NCBI GenBank assembly: GCA_963727235.1
Contig: CAVSFZ010000014.1
Location: 119,937 to 183,936, forward strand
DNA: 64,000 nucleotides
Source of the DNA: CAVPTL01 sp963727235
GTDB taxonomy: Bacteria; Actinomycetota; Thermoleophilia; Gaiellales; JAICJC01
Direction: 5' to 3'
Every line of letters starts with the position of its first letter. Within the stretch, counting starts at the first letter, position 1. Positions 43,589 to 52,900 of this stretch are shown here, piece after piece. A model generated the notes under the pieces. That model did not search any database. It was not told where the DNA came from and saw only the letters and a list, made by a program, of their open reading frames with translations. The translations under genes and the position numbers were made by a program.

Positions 43589-43873
43589 ATGGCACCATCG
43601 GGATCCCGCGTACATCTGCCCCTTGACGTCACCCCGCCGTTCGAGGTGTTCATCAACGGCGTGGAGCAGCAGGCCGGGCGCGACTACGTGCTGGAAGGTC
43701 GCACGCTGGTGTTCAACCAGACGCTGATCCCCCCGCGCAGGGACAACGCCCGCAGCCTTTTTCGCACGCTCTTCTACGGCCGCTACGCACCCGAGCACGT
43801 GGTCGATGTGGCCTACCAGGTCAACGGCCGGCGACAGGTCGAAAGCGGGCTCGAGATCTCGCCCGCCGGGTAG
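43589..43873 (+). CDS. Conserved small hypothetical protein
   Basis: The product is 94 residues. It is a compact beta-rich protein: HLPLDVTPPFEVFINGVEQQ, GRDYVLEGRTLVFNQTLIPP, then RSLFRTLFYGRYAPEHVVDV. A YQVNGRRQVE strand ends it. No signal or TM. No family is recognised, although the pattern looks like a beta-sandwich capsid- or tail-associated module. It diverges from acnA, 38 nt apart. Confidence 0.6.
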   Translation: MAPSGSRVHLPLDVTPPFEVFINGVEQQAGRDYVLEGRTLVFNQTLIPPRRDNARSLFRTLFYGRYAPEHVVDVAYQVNGRRQVESGLEISPAG

Positions 43874-43876
43874 CGG

Positions 43877-45529
43877 TCAGGCGGCGTCGCTCATGCGGCA
43901 GTAACAGGAGGCTTTGATGGTCACGCTGGCGCGGGCCAACGCGAGGTCGAGACGGGGCTTGATGATGCCCGCCTCGCTGCTCTTTCCCAGTCGTTGCAGG
44001 CACTCGTGGAACCCGTGCAGGCTCCAGACGTTGTCGGGGTGCTGGCAGGGCCGGGGGAGCGTGCCGTCCAGCCCGAGGTCGGCGCGGTACACGGCCTCGG
44101 CCTCCTCCACCCGCCCCTGCTCCAGCAGCAGTGCTCCCAGCGCGTGGCGGGTCGGCTGCATCCAGCCCCAGGGCTCGTCATACGGCAGGTTGTCGTCGAG
44201 CTCCACCGCGCGGCGCAGGTGGGCGAAGGCCGCCTCGGTATAGCCCTTGCGGTACTCGACCTCGCCATTCAGCATCTCGCCCGCCACCGCGAGGATGTCG
44301 AGGCCGGTGTTGTTGAACAGATAGCGGCTCTCCGGCACGCGGGTGACGGCTTCGGTGAACCGGCGCTGCTGCTCCTCGGCCGCGGCCACGTCGCCCAGCG
44401 CGCTGAACGCCACGCCCTTGGCATAGTGCAGCATCGCCGTGGTCATGCAGTACAGGTCGCGATCGGCCGGAAACGGCTCGTCCACGATCTGCTGCCACAG
44501 CCCGAACCGCACCAGCACGTGCAGCCGCATCGGCACGAATCCCTCGGCCCAGTCGGCCATCGGCGGCACCTCGATCCGCAGCGTCTCCTCGGGAAGGGTG
44601 GCAATCAGCTCGTCGGCGGCCTCCAGCGCAGGCTCGAGCTGCCCCAGGAACATCGCGCCGTAGATCTTGAAGTGGAAGTCGTGGCAGCGATACAACGAGT
44701 AGAAGTTGAGCGGACCCTCCCGCTCCAGATACTTTCGGTCGGCCGCGATCGCCGTGTTGTTCCAGGTGACCACGTCGCGATACTGCCCACACAGCACGTC
44801 GATATGCGTCGGCATGTGCTCGAGGTGGCCGGCGTCGGGCACCAGCCCTCGCAGCTGATCGGCGGCCGCCAGCGCCCGCTCCGGGTGGGGCGACATCTCC
44901 ATCGTGTGGATGTAGATGTGCAGCAGACCGGGGTGAGGCGCCGTGCTCGCAGCCATCGCCCGCTCGAGCACGTCCAGCGCTTCCTGCGTGTCGGCGCCCT
45001 CGGCCGGCGCACCGGTGCGGAGATCCCACAGCTGCCACGCCGTTCGCCCCACCAGCGCCTCGGCAGTCAGGGTGGCGACGTCGGGATCTTCTCCAAACCG
45101 GGCGTACACGTCGCGCATGGCCGCGGCGTAGGCGTCGTTCCAGGGCGCGCAGTCCTCGGCCGGAGTGTCTTGCGGGAACCGGTGCTGCAGTGCTTCGATC
45201 AATGCCCGCTCGAGCGGCGTGGCCCGATCGCTCAGCGACATTGCGGTGCCGACAGCGGCATGGGCCATGGCCACCGCGTCGACCAGCTCCTCGGCGTCGA
45301 AGGCGACCCAGTCCTTGTTGTAGTTGGGGCCGATTGCGTAGGCGATGCCCCAGTGGGCCATGGCGCACTCAGGGTCGAGCTCGACCGCTCGCCGGAAGCA
45401 TCGCACCGCCTCCTCGTGGTTGAACCCGTAGCACCACACCAGTCCGCGATCGAACCACGTCTGCGCCTCGGCCGAGGTGGTCGAGACGGTGTGGCCGAAG
45501 CCGCCGAGATCGTAGTAGTCGGACACCAC
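43877..45529 (-). CDS. Large TPR repeat protein
   Basis: The product is 550 residues composed of tetratricopeptide-like helices: WFDRGLVWCYGFNHEEAVRC with RRAVELDPECAMAHWGIAYA at the N-terminus, and similar repeats to the end (RRAVELDDNLPYDEPWGWMQ; LLEQGRVEEAEAVYRADLGL). His-rich motifs GLLHIYIHTMEMS and HLEHMPTHIDVLCGQY could bind metal. No signal sequence. Related TPR proteins occur in many environmental bacteria without known function. A Cys pair ASCYCRM is at the C-terminus. Confidence 0.75.
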   Translation of the reverse strand: MVSDYYDLGGFGHTVSTTSAEAQTWFDRGLVWCYGFNHEEAVRCFRRAVELDPECAMAHWGIAYAIGPNYNKDWVAFDAEELVDAVAMAHAAVGTAMSLSDRATPLERALIEALQHRFPQDTPAEDCAPWNDAYAAAMRDVYARFGEDPDVATLTAEALVGRTAWQLWDLRTGAPAEGADTQEALDVLERAMAASTAPHPGLLHIYIHTMEMSPHPERALAAADQLRGLVPDAGHLEHMPTHIDVLCGQYRDVVTWNNTAIAADRKYLEREGPLNFYSLYRCHDFHFKIYGAMFLGQLEPALEAADELIATLPEETLRIEVPPMADWAEGFVPMRLHVLVRFGLWQQIVDEPFPADRDLYCMTTAMLHYAKGVAFSALGDVAAAEEQQRRFTEAVTRVPESRYLFNNTGLDILAVAGEMLNGEVEYRKGYTEAAFAHLRRAVELDDNLPYDEPWGWMQPTRHALGALLLEQGRVEEAEAVYRADLGLDGTLPRPCQHPDNVWSLHGFHECLQRLGKSSEAGIIKPRLDLALARASVTIKASCYCRMSDAA

Positions 45530-45563
45530 GACTCCTCTCCCTCACCCCTCCAGCGACGTGCTG

Positions 45564-45815
45564 CTAGACGAGTGAGTAGCCCTGCTGGGCCGTGAACAGA
45601 ATCGCGATCATGCTGATGATGAAGACGGTAAGAATGGTGCCGCCGCGGCTGCGAGGCGTGAGGAAGTATCCGATTATCGCGATCACCAGCGCGAGAATCG
45701 CCATGTAGGCGGGGCGCGTCCAGAACGCCATCACCGAAACCGTCACCGCCGCGCCGTTGATAATCGCGACGGCGTCGTCGCGAAAAGACTCATATTCCTG
45801 GGTGGACTGCTGCAA
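45564..45815 (-). CDS. Small membrane protein
   Basis: The product is 83 residues. After an acidic N-terminus (QQSTQEYESFRDDAVAI) come three hydrophobic segments, AAVTVSVMAFWTRPAYMAIL, ALVIAIIGYFLTP and ILTVFIISMIAILF. No family is recognised. It sits between the TPR gene and glpX on the same strand but well spaced from both. Confidence 0.6.
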   Translation of the reverse strand: MQQSTQEYESFRDDAVAIINGAAVTVSVMAFWTRPAYMAILALVIAIIGYFLTPRSRGGTILTVFIISMIAILFTAQQGYSLV

Positions 45816-45860
45816 GCGTGTGCTCCTGGGAGGTCGTCGGGCAGATACTACCGCGTCGGC

Positions 45861-46847
45861 CTACGTGTAGCGTTCGCCCGCCAGCGCAGCCAGCTTCTCC
45901 ATCGAGTGCGTTGCCTGCAGCGTGCGCACCGTGCCGGAGCGCGACCGCATCACCAGCGACTGGGTGCGGGCGCCGCCGGATCGGTAGCGGACGCCGCGCA
46001 GGAGGTCGCCGTCGGTGACGCCGGTGGCGGCGAAGAAGACGTTGTCACCGCGCACCAGATCATCGATGGTGAGCACCCGCGCCAGGTCATAGCCGGCCTC
46101 GATCGCCGCCGTCCGCTCAGTCTCGTCGCGGGGCCACAGGCGGCCCTGGAACTGGCCGCCGAGGCACTTGAACGCGGCGGCTGCGAGCACACCCTCAGGC
46201 GTGCCGCCGATGCCCCACAGCAAGTCGATCCCGGTGTCCGGGCTGGCGGCCATCATCGCCCCGGCGACGTCGCCGTGGGGGATGAAGCGGATGCGGGCGC
46301 CGGCGGCGCGAATGCGCTTGACCATCTCGTCGTGTCGGGGACGGTCGAGGATCACCACCATCAGATCACGCACCCGGCCGCGCTTGGCCGCGGCCACCTG
46401 CTCCAGCGTCTCCTCGATGGGTGCGCGCAGGTCGATCTCCTCGTCGATGTCGGCGCCGCAGGCGAGCTTCTCCATGTAGAAGACGGGGCCGGGATCGAAC
46501 ATGCTGCCCTTCTCGGCAGCCGCCACCACGGCCAGCGCGTTGGGCTGGCCGCGGGCGACCAACTCGGTGCCCTCCAGCGGGTCGACCGCAACATCCACCT
46601 CGACACCCTGTCCCGATCCGATCTGCTCGCCGTTGTAGAGCATCGGCGCCTCGTCCTTCTCGCCCTCGCCGATCACGACCGTGCCGCGCATGTCGACGGT
46701 CGCGAGCATGTAGCGCATCGCATCGACTGCCGCCTGGTCTGCGGCGATCTTGTCGCCGAACCCGACCCACCTGGCGGAGGCCAGGGCGGCCGCCTCGGTC
46801 ACACGTACCAGTTCGAGCGCGAGATTTCGGTCGGGTTCCTGCGTCAC
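45861..46847 (-). CDS. glpX: Fructose-1,6-bisphosphatase, class II
   Basis: The product is 328 residues from GTG 46847. It is a GlpX enzyme of gluconeogenesis: DRNLALELVRVTEAAALASA at the N-terminus, VIGEGEKDEAPMLYNGE, VDPLEGTELVARGQPNALAV and IDLLWGIGGTPEGVLAAAAF are family signatures with the metal-binding Asp/Glu residues. In-frame sequence upstream of 46847 is not like the family, which fixes the start. It is a single gene; a 3' neighbour on the same strand is 45 nt away. Confidence 0.95.
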   Translation of the reverse strand: MTQEPDRNLALELVRVTEAAALASARWVGFGDKIAADQAAVDAMRYMLATVDMRGTVVIGEGEKDEAPMLYNGEQIGSGQGVEVDVAVDPLEGTELVARGQPNALAVVAAAEKGSMFDPGPVFYMEKLACGADIDEEIDLRAPIEETLEQVAAAKRGRVRDLMVVILDRPRHDEMVKRIRAAGARIRFIPHGDVAGAMMAASPDTGIDLLWGIGGTPEGVLAAAAFKCLGGQFQGRLWPRDETERTAAIEAGYDLARVLTIDDLVRGDNVFFAATGVTDGDLLRGVRYRSGGARTQSLVMRSRSGTVRTLQATHSMEKLAALAGERYT

Positions 46848-46878
46848 GACTGCAGACAATACCGCCGCGGCTCGTGGA

Positions 46879-47511
46879 TTACCGGGTGACCACCGGTGAG
46901 ATCTCCTCGACCAGGTCGTAGGTCGTGTCGATCCCGATCGAGTCGATGTAGGGCGCGAGCGCCTCCAGCATCGTCTCGCGACCGGCCCGGTTCGCTTCGG
47001 AAAAGGCCTGGGGATCGTCGGTACGGACGATGCCAAACTGAATCATGTGCTCCGGGTTGGCCTCGTGCTCGAGCGTCATCACCGTCGAGAGCCCCGGCGG
47101 CAGCTCGCCCATGGAGGCCAGGTATTCGGCCAGCGCCGTGCGAAATTCGTTCGCCGTGCCCGGTTTGAGCCGGCGCTCGGTCATCGGTACCAGCACGTGG
47201 TCGCCGGTGGCCCGCCCCTCCTTCGACCAGACGACGTCGAAGAAGCCCGCGACAAGAGTTTCGGCGACGTGAGGAGCCATGCGGGCCTCACGCTCGCGCT
47301 CTGAGGGAGCCAGCTCGGCCCGCAGTTCGGAGATCCGCTGATCGGGGAGGTCGAGCAGGGCGAAGGCCGTGACCAGATCCGGGTCGGTGCGGTCGCGCAG
47401 GATGCACGCTTTCACCATCCCCTCGGGGAACCGCTCAGGCTGCCAAGCCTGCCGGAATGCTTCGAAGTGGCCGGGATGGATGCGACGGGCAGTCAGTAGT
47501 GCCTTCATCAT
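46879..47511 (-). CDS. Tandem dimeric alpha/beta-barrel (ABM-like) protein
   Basis: The product is 210 residues made of two similar halves with monooxygenase-like ferredoxin folds: MKALLTARRIHPGHFEAFRQ with AFALLDLPDQRISELRAELA, and TERRLKPGTANEFRTALAEY with MIQFGIVRTDDPQAFSEANR. Dimeric alpha/beta-barrel proteins of this kind include antibiotic-biosynthesis monooxygenases and chlorite-dismutase-like modules; here no cofactor ligand can be pinned down. It lies 31 nt upstream of glpX and may share its transcript. Confidence 0.6.
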   Translation of the reverse strand: MMKALLTARRIHPGHFEAFRQAWQPERFPEGMVKACILRDRTDPDLVTAFALLDLPDQRISELRAELAPSEREREARMAPHVAETLVAGFFDVVWSKEGRATGDHVLVPMTERRLKPGTANEFRTALAEYLASMGELPPGLSTVMTLEHEANPEHMIQFGIVRTDDPQAFSEANRAGRETMLEALAPYIDSIGIDTTYDLVEEISPVVTR

Positions 47512-47541
47512 TCCCCCTTGATTCGAATCGCACGAGCGAGC

Positions 47542-48444
47542 CTACGCCCGCAGCAGACGGGTTGCAAGACCCGAGATCGGCGCCCGCTGGTGCAACGGTT
47601 CCAGCCATCGTTCGGGGATCCCAGCGGCTCCGAAACGTGCACCGGCAAGGGCTCCGGCGACGGCCGCGTTGGTGTCGGCATCCCCTCCCAGGTTGGCGGC
47701 GAACACCACCGCCTGCTCGAACGAGTCGTGCCCGAACGCCCCTGCGAAGCCCACCCGCAACGCCGTCACGACGTATCCCATCTGCTCCTGCACCTCGATG
47801 CCCAGCGCGTCCTTGTCACCGCCGATCGCGTCGGCGGCAGCCAATGCCACAGACGAGGATGACCGCGGCGGCTTGCGGCCACGCAGGAGCGCCGCCACGG
47901 TCAAGTTGAACCAGGTGCAGGCGTCCCCCGCAACCGGATCGTGATGGGTCAGGCTGGAGTCCAGTCGCGAGAACCGCTCCAGATCGCCCTCGTCGCGGCC
48001 GTAGCGAAGCGCGATCGGCACGGTGCGCACCAGCGACCCGTTGTCGGCGCCCCTGCCGCCGGAAGCGACGTGGTAGGCGGTGGCAGCCGCCCGGGCCTCG
48101 TCGGCGCTGCGTGATCGCGACAGCGCCGCGGAGACGGTGCTGCCGATGTCCTTGGGGCCTGACCGCGCCCACAGCGCATACCGGGCGAACACGTCGTCGG
48201 CGTCGTAGCCGCCACATTCCACCAGGCTGGTCGCGAGCTCGAGGGCCATGGCGGTGTCGTCCGTCCACTCTCCCCGCTCCCAGTTGGTGGATCGCACCAT
48301 GTCGCGCAGCTCGCCGCCGTAGCGGGCGCGGATCTGGTCGGGGTGAAGCCACTCGAGCGCCGCACCCAGCGCATCACCGACCGCCAGCCCCAGGAGCGCT
48401 CCGCGGGCGCGATCGATCTCCTCCTCCGATCGTCGGATCCTCAC
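47542..48444 (-). CDS. ADP-ribosylglycohydrolase family protein
   Basis: The product is 300 residues. ARGALLGLAVGDALGAALEW and WTDDTAMALELATSLVECGG (the DxTxM-like metal motif), with GGDADTNAAVAGALAGARFG near the C-terminus, match ARH/DraG hydrolases that remove ADP-ribose from proteins or nucleic acids using two Mg ions. The start is GTG 48444, overlapping the nei stop by 4 nt (GTGA). Coupling with a DNA glycosylase raises the idea that it acts on ADP-ribosylated DNA; this is inference. Confidence 0.88.
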   Translation of the reverse strand: MRIRRSEEEIDRARGALLGLAVGDALGAALEWLHPDQIRARYGGELRDMVRSTNWERGEWTDDTAMALELATSLVECGGYDADDVFARYALWARSGPKDIGSTVSAALSRSRSADEARAAATAYHVASGGRGADNGSLVRTVPIALRYGRDEGDLERFSRLDSSLTHHDPVAGDACTWFNLTVAALLRGRKPPRSSSSVALAAADAIGGDKDALGIEVQEQMGYVVTALRVGFAGAFGHDSFEQAVVFAANLGGDADTNAAVAGALAGARFGAAGIPERWLEPLHQRAPISGLATRLLRA

Positions 48445-49145
48445 GCTCGCCGCACCTGGCAGCCGGGGCACCAGTAGAGCCGGCGGCGCTGCTCGCCCAC
48501 CGGGCGCGATGCGATCACACCGCTGCAGCGCGGGCACGGCCGGCCCACCCGCCGATAGATGCGGGTGGCGAGCCTGCCGCCGTCATCCACGCCGGCCCGA
48601 AGCAGCCTGCGCGAGGCGACCGCCAGCCGTAACAGGGTTCGGTCGGAGAGCACCGCGACGGGCGCGAACGGATCGGTCGCCTCGGCGTGCAGCGCTTCGC
48701 ACCGGACGATGTTGCCGATGCCCGCAAGCACCCGCTGGTCGAGCAGCATCTCGGCGACCGGGCGCTCGATCAGGCGCGCCCGCCGCAGATACTCACCCGT
48801 GTCGAAACGGCCGTGCAGCAGATCGGGACCGAGAGCCGGCCGCCGAGCGCCGCGGCCGATGCGAATGTTGCCCACCAGCACCGCATCGCCGGCGCTGGTC
48901 CGTATCACCGCTCTGCGGGGCGCGGGCGTGGTGGGGCCGGCGCCGGGCGCCACCAGCCGTGCGCGGCCGTGCATGCCCAGGTGCACATCGGCGCTGCGGC
49001 CGTCGTCGGCGTGGATCACGAGATGCTTGCCGCGAGCCTCGATCGCGGTCACCTCCGCGCCGGCCAGCGGGCCGTCCAGCACCGTGCGTCCCACGATCGG
49101 CGCGAGTCGGCGGGCGGCGAGTTCGAGTGAATGCCCCTCAGGCAT
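48441..49145 (-). CDS. Fpg/Nei family DNA glycosylase (Nei-like)
   Basis: The product is 234 residues. The N-terminal MPEGHSLELAARRLAPIVG (catalytic Pro2-Glu3) and the lysine of EARGKHLVIHADDG are visible. The helix-two-turn-helix region reads LLDQRVLAGIGNIVRCEALH, and the zinc finger is CPRCSGVI...LYWCPGCQ at the C-terminus. MPEGH is the Nei2/Nei-like variant rather than Fpg. It excises oxidised bases and cleaves the AP site. It overlaps the ADP-ribosylglycohydrolase gene and diverges from the methyltransferase. Confidence 0.92.
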   Translation of the reverse strand: MPEGHSLELAARRLAPIVGRTVLDGPLAGAEVTAIEARGKHLVIHADDGRSADVHLGMHGRARLVAPGAGPTTPAPRRAVIRTSAGDAVLVGNIRIGRGARRPALGPDLLHGRFDTGEYLRRARLIERPVAEMLLDQRVLAGIGNIVRCEALHAEATDPFAPVAVLSDRTLLRLAVASRRLLRAGVDDGGRLATRIYRRVGRPCPRCSGVIASRPVGEQRRRLYWCPGCQVRRA

Positions 49146-49184
49146 GGGAGCGCGGGAGGCTGCGAGTTAGCATCAGGTCAGTTT

Positions 49185-49964
49185 ATGGACTCCGCACCTC
49201 GAATTGATCCGCTGGCCGAGGCCTTCGCCAGGGTGGCCGACGGCTACGAGCGCGGCCGCAGGCCGTACCCGCCCGAGCCGGTGGACTGGGCGTGGGAGAC
49301 GCTCGGCCTCGACGGCTCGGCGACGGTCGTCGACCTGGCCGCCGGTACCGGCAAGCTGTCACGATTGCTGGCCGCCCGGAGCGCCCGTCTGATCGCCATC
49401 GAACCGCTTTCCGAGATGCGCCGGGTGCTGGCCGAGCAGGTGCCGCCGGCTGAGGTGATCGACGGCACGGCGGAGCAGATTCCGCTGGCCGGTGAGGTCG
49501 CAGACGCCGTCTTTGTGGGTGAGGCATTCCACTGGTTTGACGGCGATCGGGCGCTCCCGGAGATCCATCGCGTGCTGCAGCCCGGAGGCGGCCTGGCGAT
49601 CCTCTTCGGTCACAGCGACTGGGGCGATCTGCCGTGGAACGACGAGGTGGACGCACGACTCGACCAGGTGCGACGTCCGCAGGTGCGGCCCGAGAACCGG
49701 CCGTGGACCGGCCTTTGGCGGGTGCCGTTCGAGCGCACCGAGCTGTTTGCGCCGCTCGAGGTGCGGCTGTTTCCGATGGTGTTCACCTACACCGTCGAGG
49801 AGTTTCAGCTGATGGTGTCGACCTGGAGTTTCGTGGCGGCTCTGCCGGATGACGAGCGCGACTCGCTGCTCGACGACATCGGCCGCATCATCCGCGCCCA
49901 CGACATCGACCGCTTCGACCTCCAAGGCAACGTCACCGTCCACCTCACAACGAGGCGTGAATAA
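49185..49964 (+). CDS. SAM-dependent methyltransferase
   Basis: The product is 259 residues of class I fold. DPLAEAFARVADGYERGRRP at the N-terminus and motif I VVDLAAGTGKLSRLLAARSA are followed by VIDGTAEQIPLAGEVADAVF and FHWFDGDRALPEIHRVLQPG, typical of small-molecule methyltransferases. Substrate unknown. The C-terminal residues TTRRE end with TAA inside a palindrome (49956-49990). Start ATG 49185. It converges on the lhr gene. Confidence 0.88.
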   Translation: MDSAPRIDPLAEAFARVADGYERGRRPYPPEPVDWAWETLGLDGSATVVDLAAGTGKLSRLLAARSARLIAIEPLSEMRRVLAEQVPPAEVIDGTAEQIPLAGEVADAVFVGEAFHWFDGDRALPEIHRVLQPGGGLAILFGHSDWGDLPWNDEVDARLDQVRRPQVRPENRPWTGLWRVPFERTELFAPLEVRLFPMVFTYTVEEFQLMVSTWSFVAALPDDERDSLLDDIGRIIRAHDIDRFDLQGNVTVHLTTRRE

Positions 49965-49990
49965 AAGGTGCCTGGCACCTTTTATTCACG
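49956..49990. repeat. GTGAATAA-GGTGCC palindrome, copy 4
   Basis: Arms CGTGAATAAAAGGTGCC and GGCACCTTTTATTCACG around a central T make a 17-bp perfect inverted repeat. It carries the stop codons of both converging genes: the methyltransferase (TAA 49962-49964, plus strand) and lhr (TAA 49982-49984, minus strand). Both proteins end Arg-Glu. Confidence 0.92.
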
Positions 49991-52900
49991 CAGCACGAGG
50001 CGGCGGTGGGTTTGGAGGAAGCCGTGGTTGAGGAGGATCTGCTCGGCGGGGTCGCCGTGGATCGGGCGGCCGTCGATCCGCTCGGGAGTGATCCGGCGGA
50101 TGCGGCGTTCGGCGACCGCAGCAGCCAGCGCTGAGATGCCCGCGTCGAACAGGCCCGGCTCGAACGTGACCAGCCCCCGCCCGCCCTTCTCGACGTAGAC
50201 GGCCGGCCGGCCCTCGACCAGCGCCAGCCACGCTCCGGCTGCACGGGCGGGCTTACGGGCCGCGTCCGGCCAGGGCGCCGTCACCCCGAAGGGGTTGGCG
50301 GGATCGGCCGCGCCCACCACCACCGGCTCGGCGCGGGGATCTGCCTCGCGCAGGTCACGCAACCGCTCGACCGCCGCGGGCAGCGCGAACTGGGCACCAC
50401 CCAGACCTTCGATGAAGTACCCCCGCTGGCACACGCCGGCTTCCTCCATCGCCCGAAGCTCGCCGTAGACCGCCGTGAACCCACCGGGCACGCCCTCGGC
50501 CAGCACCGCCGCGCGGGTGACCACGCCGTGGCGCTCCAGCAGCACCTCCGCCAGCGCCCGCGCTCGTTCCCGAGGAGTGGCCGCGGGCAAAAGCAGCGGC
50601 GCCACCAGCGACCATCGGCCGCGCGCGGCCGGTAGCGACGAGGTTGGCCGCGCCCGCCTCGCACGGCGGACCGTGGTGGCGGCCGGCACCGACCGAAGCG
50701 TGGTGCCGTTTCTCAGCGGCTCCCACGCGTCGTTGGTGACGAGACCGGCCCACACCAGCTCCCACAGGTCGGCCAGCACCGCTCGATCGGCACCGCCGAC
50801 GTCGGCAACCAGATCGGCGAAGAAGCTGGCACCGCGGCGCGCCAGCACGTCCAGCAGCTGGTGCTCGCGCTCCTCGGGATGCGGGTGCAGCAGCGGCACG
50901 TTCTCCCGCAGGTACAGGCGCACCCGTCCCGGGCCCGCCCCGATCCACACGAGCTCACCGCCGGCGCAGGCCAGATCGAGCGAGTCCGGCCGGTAGCCCG
51001 CCACGCGCGCGGGCAGGATGTCCGACTCGATCGCGGCCACAGGCAGGGCGACGCCCTCGAGCTGCGCCACCACCTCGCGCAGCCTGTTGCCGCCGCGCAG
51101 ATCCCGCCCGATGCCGTGCCAGGCCGGCAGGAACCGGCCCAGCACCGCCGGCTCGACCGGCTCCACCTCACGCCGCAGGCGCGCCAATGTGCGCCTGCGC
51201 AGCCGGCGCAGCACCTCGGGCGAGACGTACTCGCGGCCGCTGCCGGCAGGCAGGAACCCACCCTCGATCAGCTCCCCGCTCTTCACCAGCCGCGCCAGGG
51301 ACGCCGCCGCGTCGACCCCCAGCCGAGCACTGACGTCGGCTGACGTGAAAGGCCCGTGGGTACGGGCGTGACGCAGCACCAGCCGGTCGAGCGCATCGGG
51401 CACAGGGTCGAGGAAGGCCATCGGCACGCCGGGCGGCGGCACCACGCCGAGGCCGTCGCGATAGAGCCCGGCGTCTTCGGCGGCGATCACTCGCTGCTCC
51501 CCCACCATCCCCACCTCGAACGCCCGCCGCTCCTTCACCAGCCGCGCCACGATCGTGTCATCGGCACCCCGCCGGCCGAGTTCTGCCCGGGTCAGCGCTC
51601 CGATCCTACGCAGCAGATCGTGGGCCGTGTCGGCGGTCAGGTGGCCGCCGATGCCCTGCAGCTCCGCCTCCACCTCGGCGATTGCCTCGGCGTCGAGCAG
51701 CTCGCGCAGATCGTCAGCGGCCAGGAGCTCCGCAAGCAGTGCGCGATCGAGCGTCAGCGTCTGCATGCGACGCTCGGCAGCAGGCGCGTCGCCCTCGTAC
51801 ATGTAGCTGGCGATGTAGTCGAACAGCAGCGAGCTGGCAAACGGCGACGGCTGGCTCGACTCGACCTCGACCAGACGCACCTGGCCAGACGCGATCGACT
51901 GCAGCAGCTGCTTCAGCCGCGGCACCTCGAACACGTCGGAGAGCACCTCACGGTAGGTCTCGAGCATGATCGGGAACGATCCGAAGCGCTTGGCCACCTG
52001 CTGAAGGTCATGGGCCTTGAGCCGCTGCTGCCACAGCGGCGTGCGCATGTTGGGGCGGCGCCGGGGCAGCAGCAGCGCCCGGGCGGCGTTCTCGCGGAAA
52101 CGGGCGGCAAACATCGGGCTCATCGCCACCCGATCGAGCAGCAGATCGTCGAGATCGCCCGGAGGCACGGCGATCAGGTCGGTGGGCGGCACGGCGTCGG
52201 AGTCGGGCAGCCGGATGGCGATGCCGTCGTCTGACCACATCGCCTCGACGTCGATGCCGAGCTGCTCGGACATGCGGGCCTCGACCACCAGCGCCCACGG
52301 CGCGTGCACCCGCGCGCCGAACGGTGACAGCACGCAGATGCGCCAGTCGCCCAGCTCGTCGCGGAAACGCTCGATCACGATCGTCCGGTCGGAGGGCACC
52401 ACGCCGGTGGCCCGCTCCTGATCGTCGAGATAGTTGGTGAGGTTGGCGGCCGCCAGCGGATCGAGCGGCCCAAACTCGCGTGTGCGGGCAGCCGCCCCGA
52501 CCGCCTGACCCAGCTCGTACGGCCGGCCGATGCCGTCGCCCTTCCAGAACGGCAGCTTGCCGGGCACGCCCGGCGCCGGTGACACCAGGACACGGTCGCG
52601 GGTGATCTGCTCGATCCGCCACGAGCTCGCTCCCAGCTGAAACACCTCGCCGGCGCGGGCCTCGTACACCATCTCCTCGTCCAGCTCGCCCACCCGCGCC
52701 CCGCCCTCGGCCATGAACACGCCGTACAGGCCGCGATCGGGGATGGTGCCGCCGCTGATCACCGCCAGCCGTCTGGCACCGTCGCGGCCGTGGACGACCC
52801 CGTCGGTGCGATCCCACACGATCCGCGGGCGCAGCTCGGCAAACTCGTCCGAGGGATAGCGGCCCGCCAGCATGTCGAGCACACCCTCGAGCTGGGCGAG

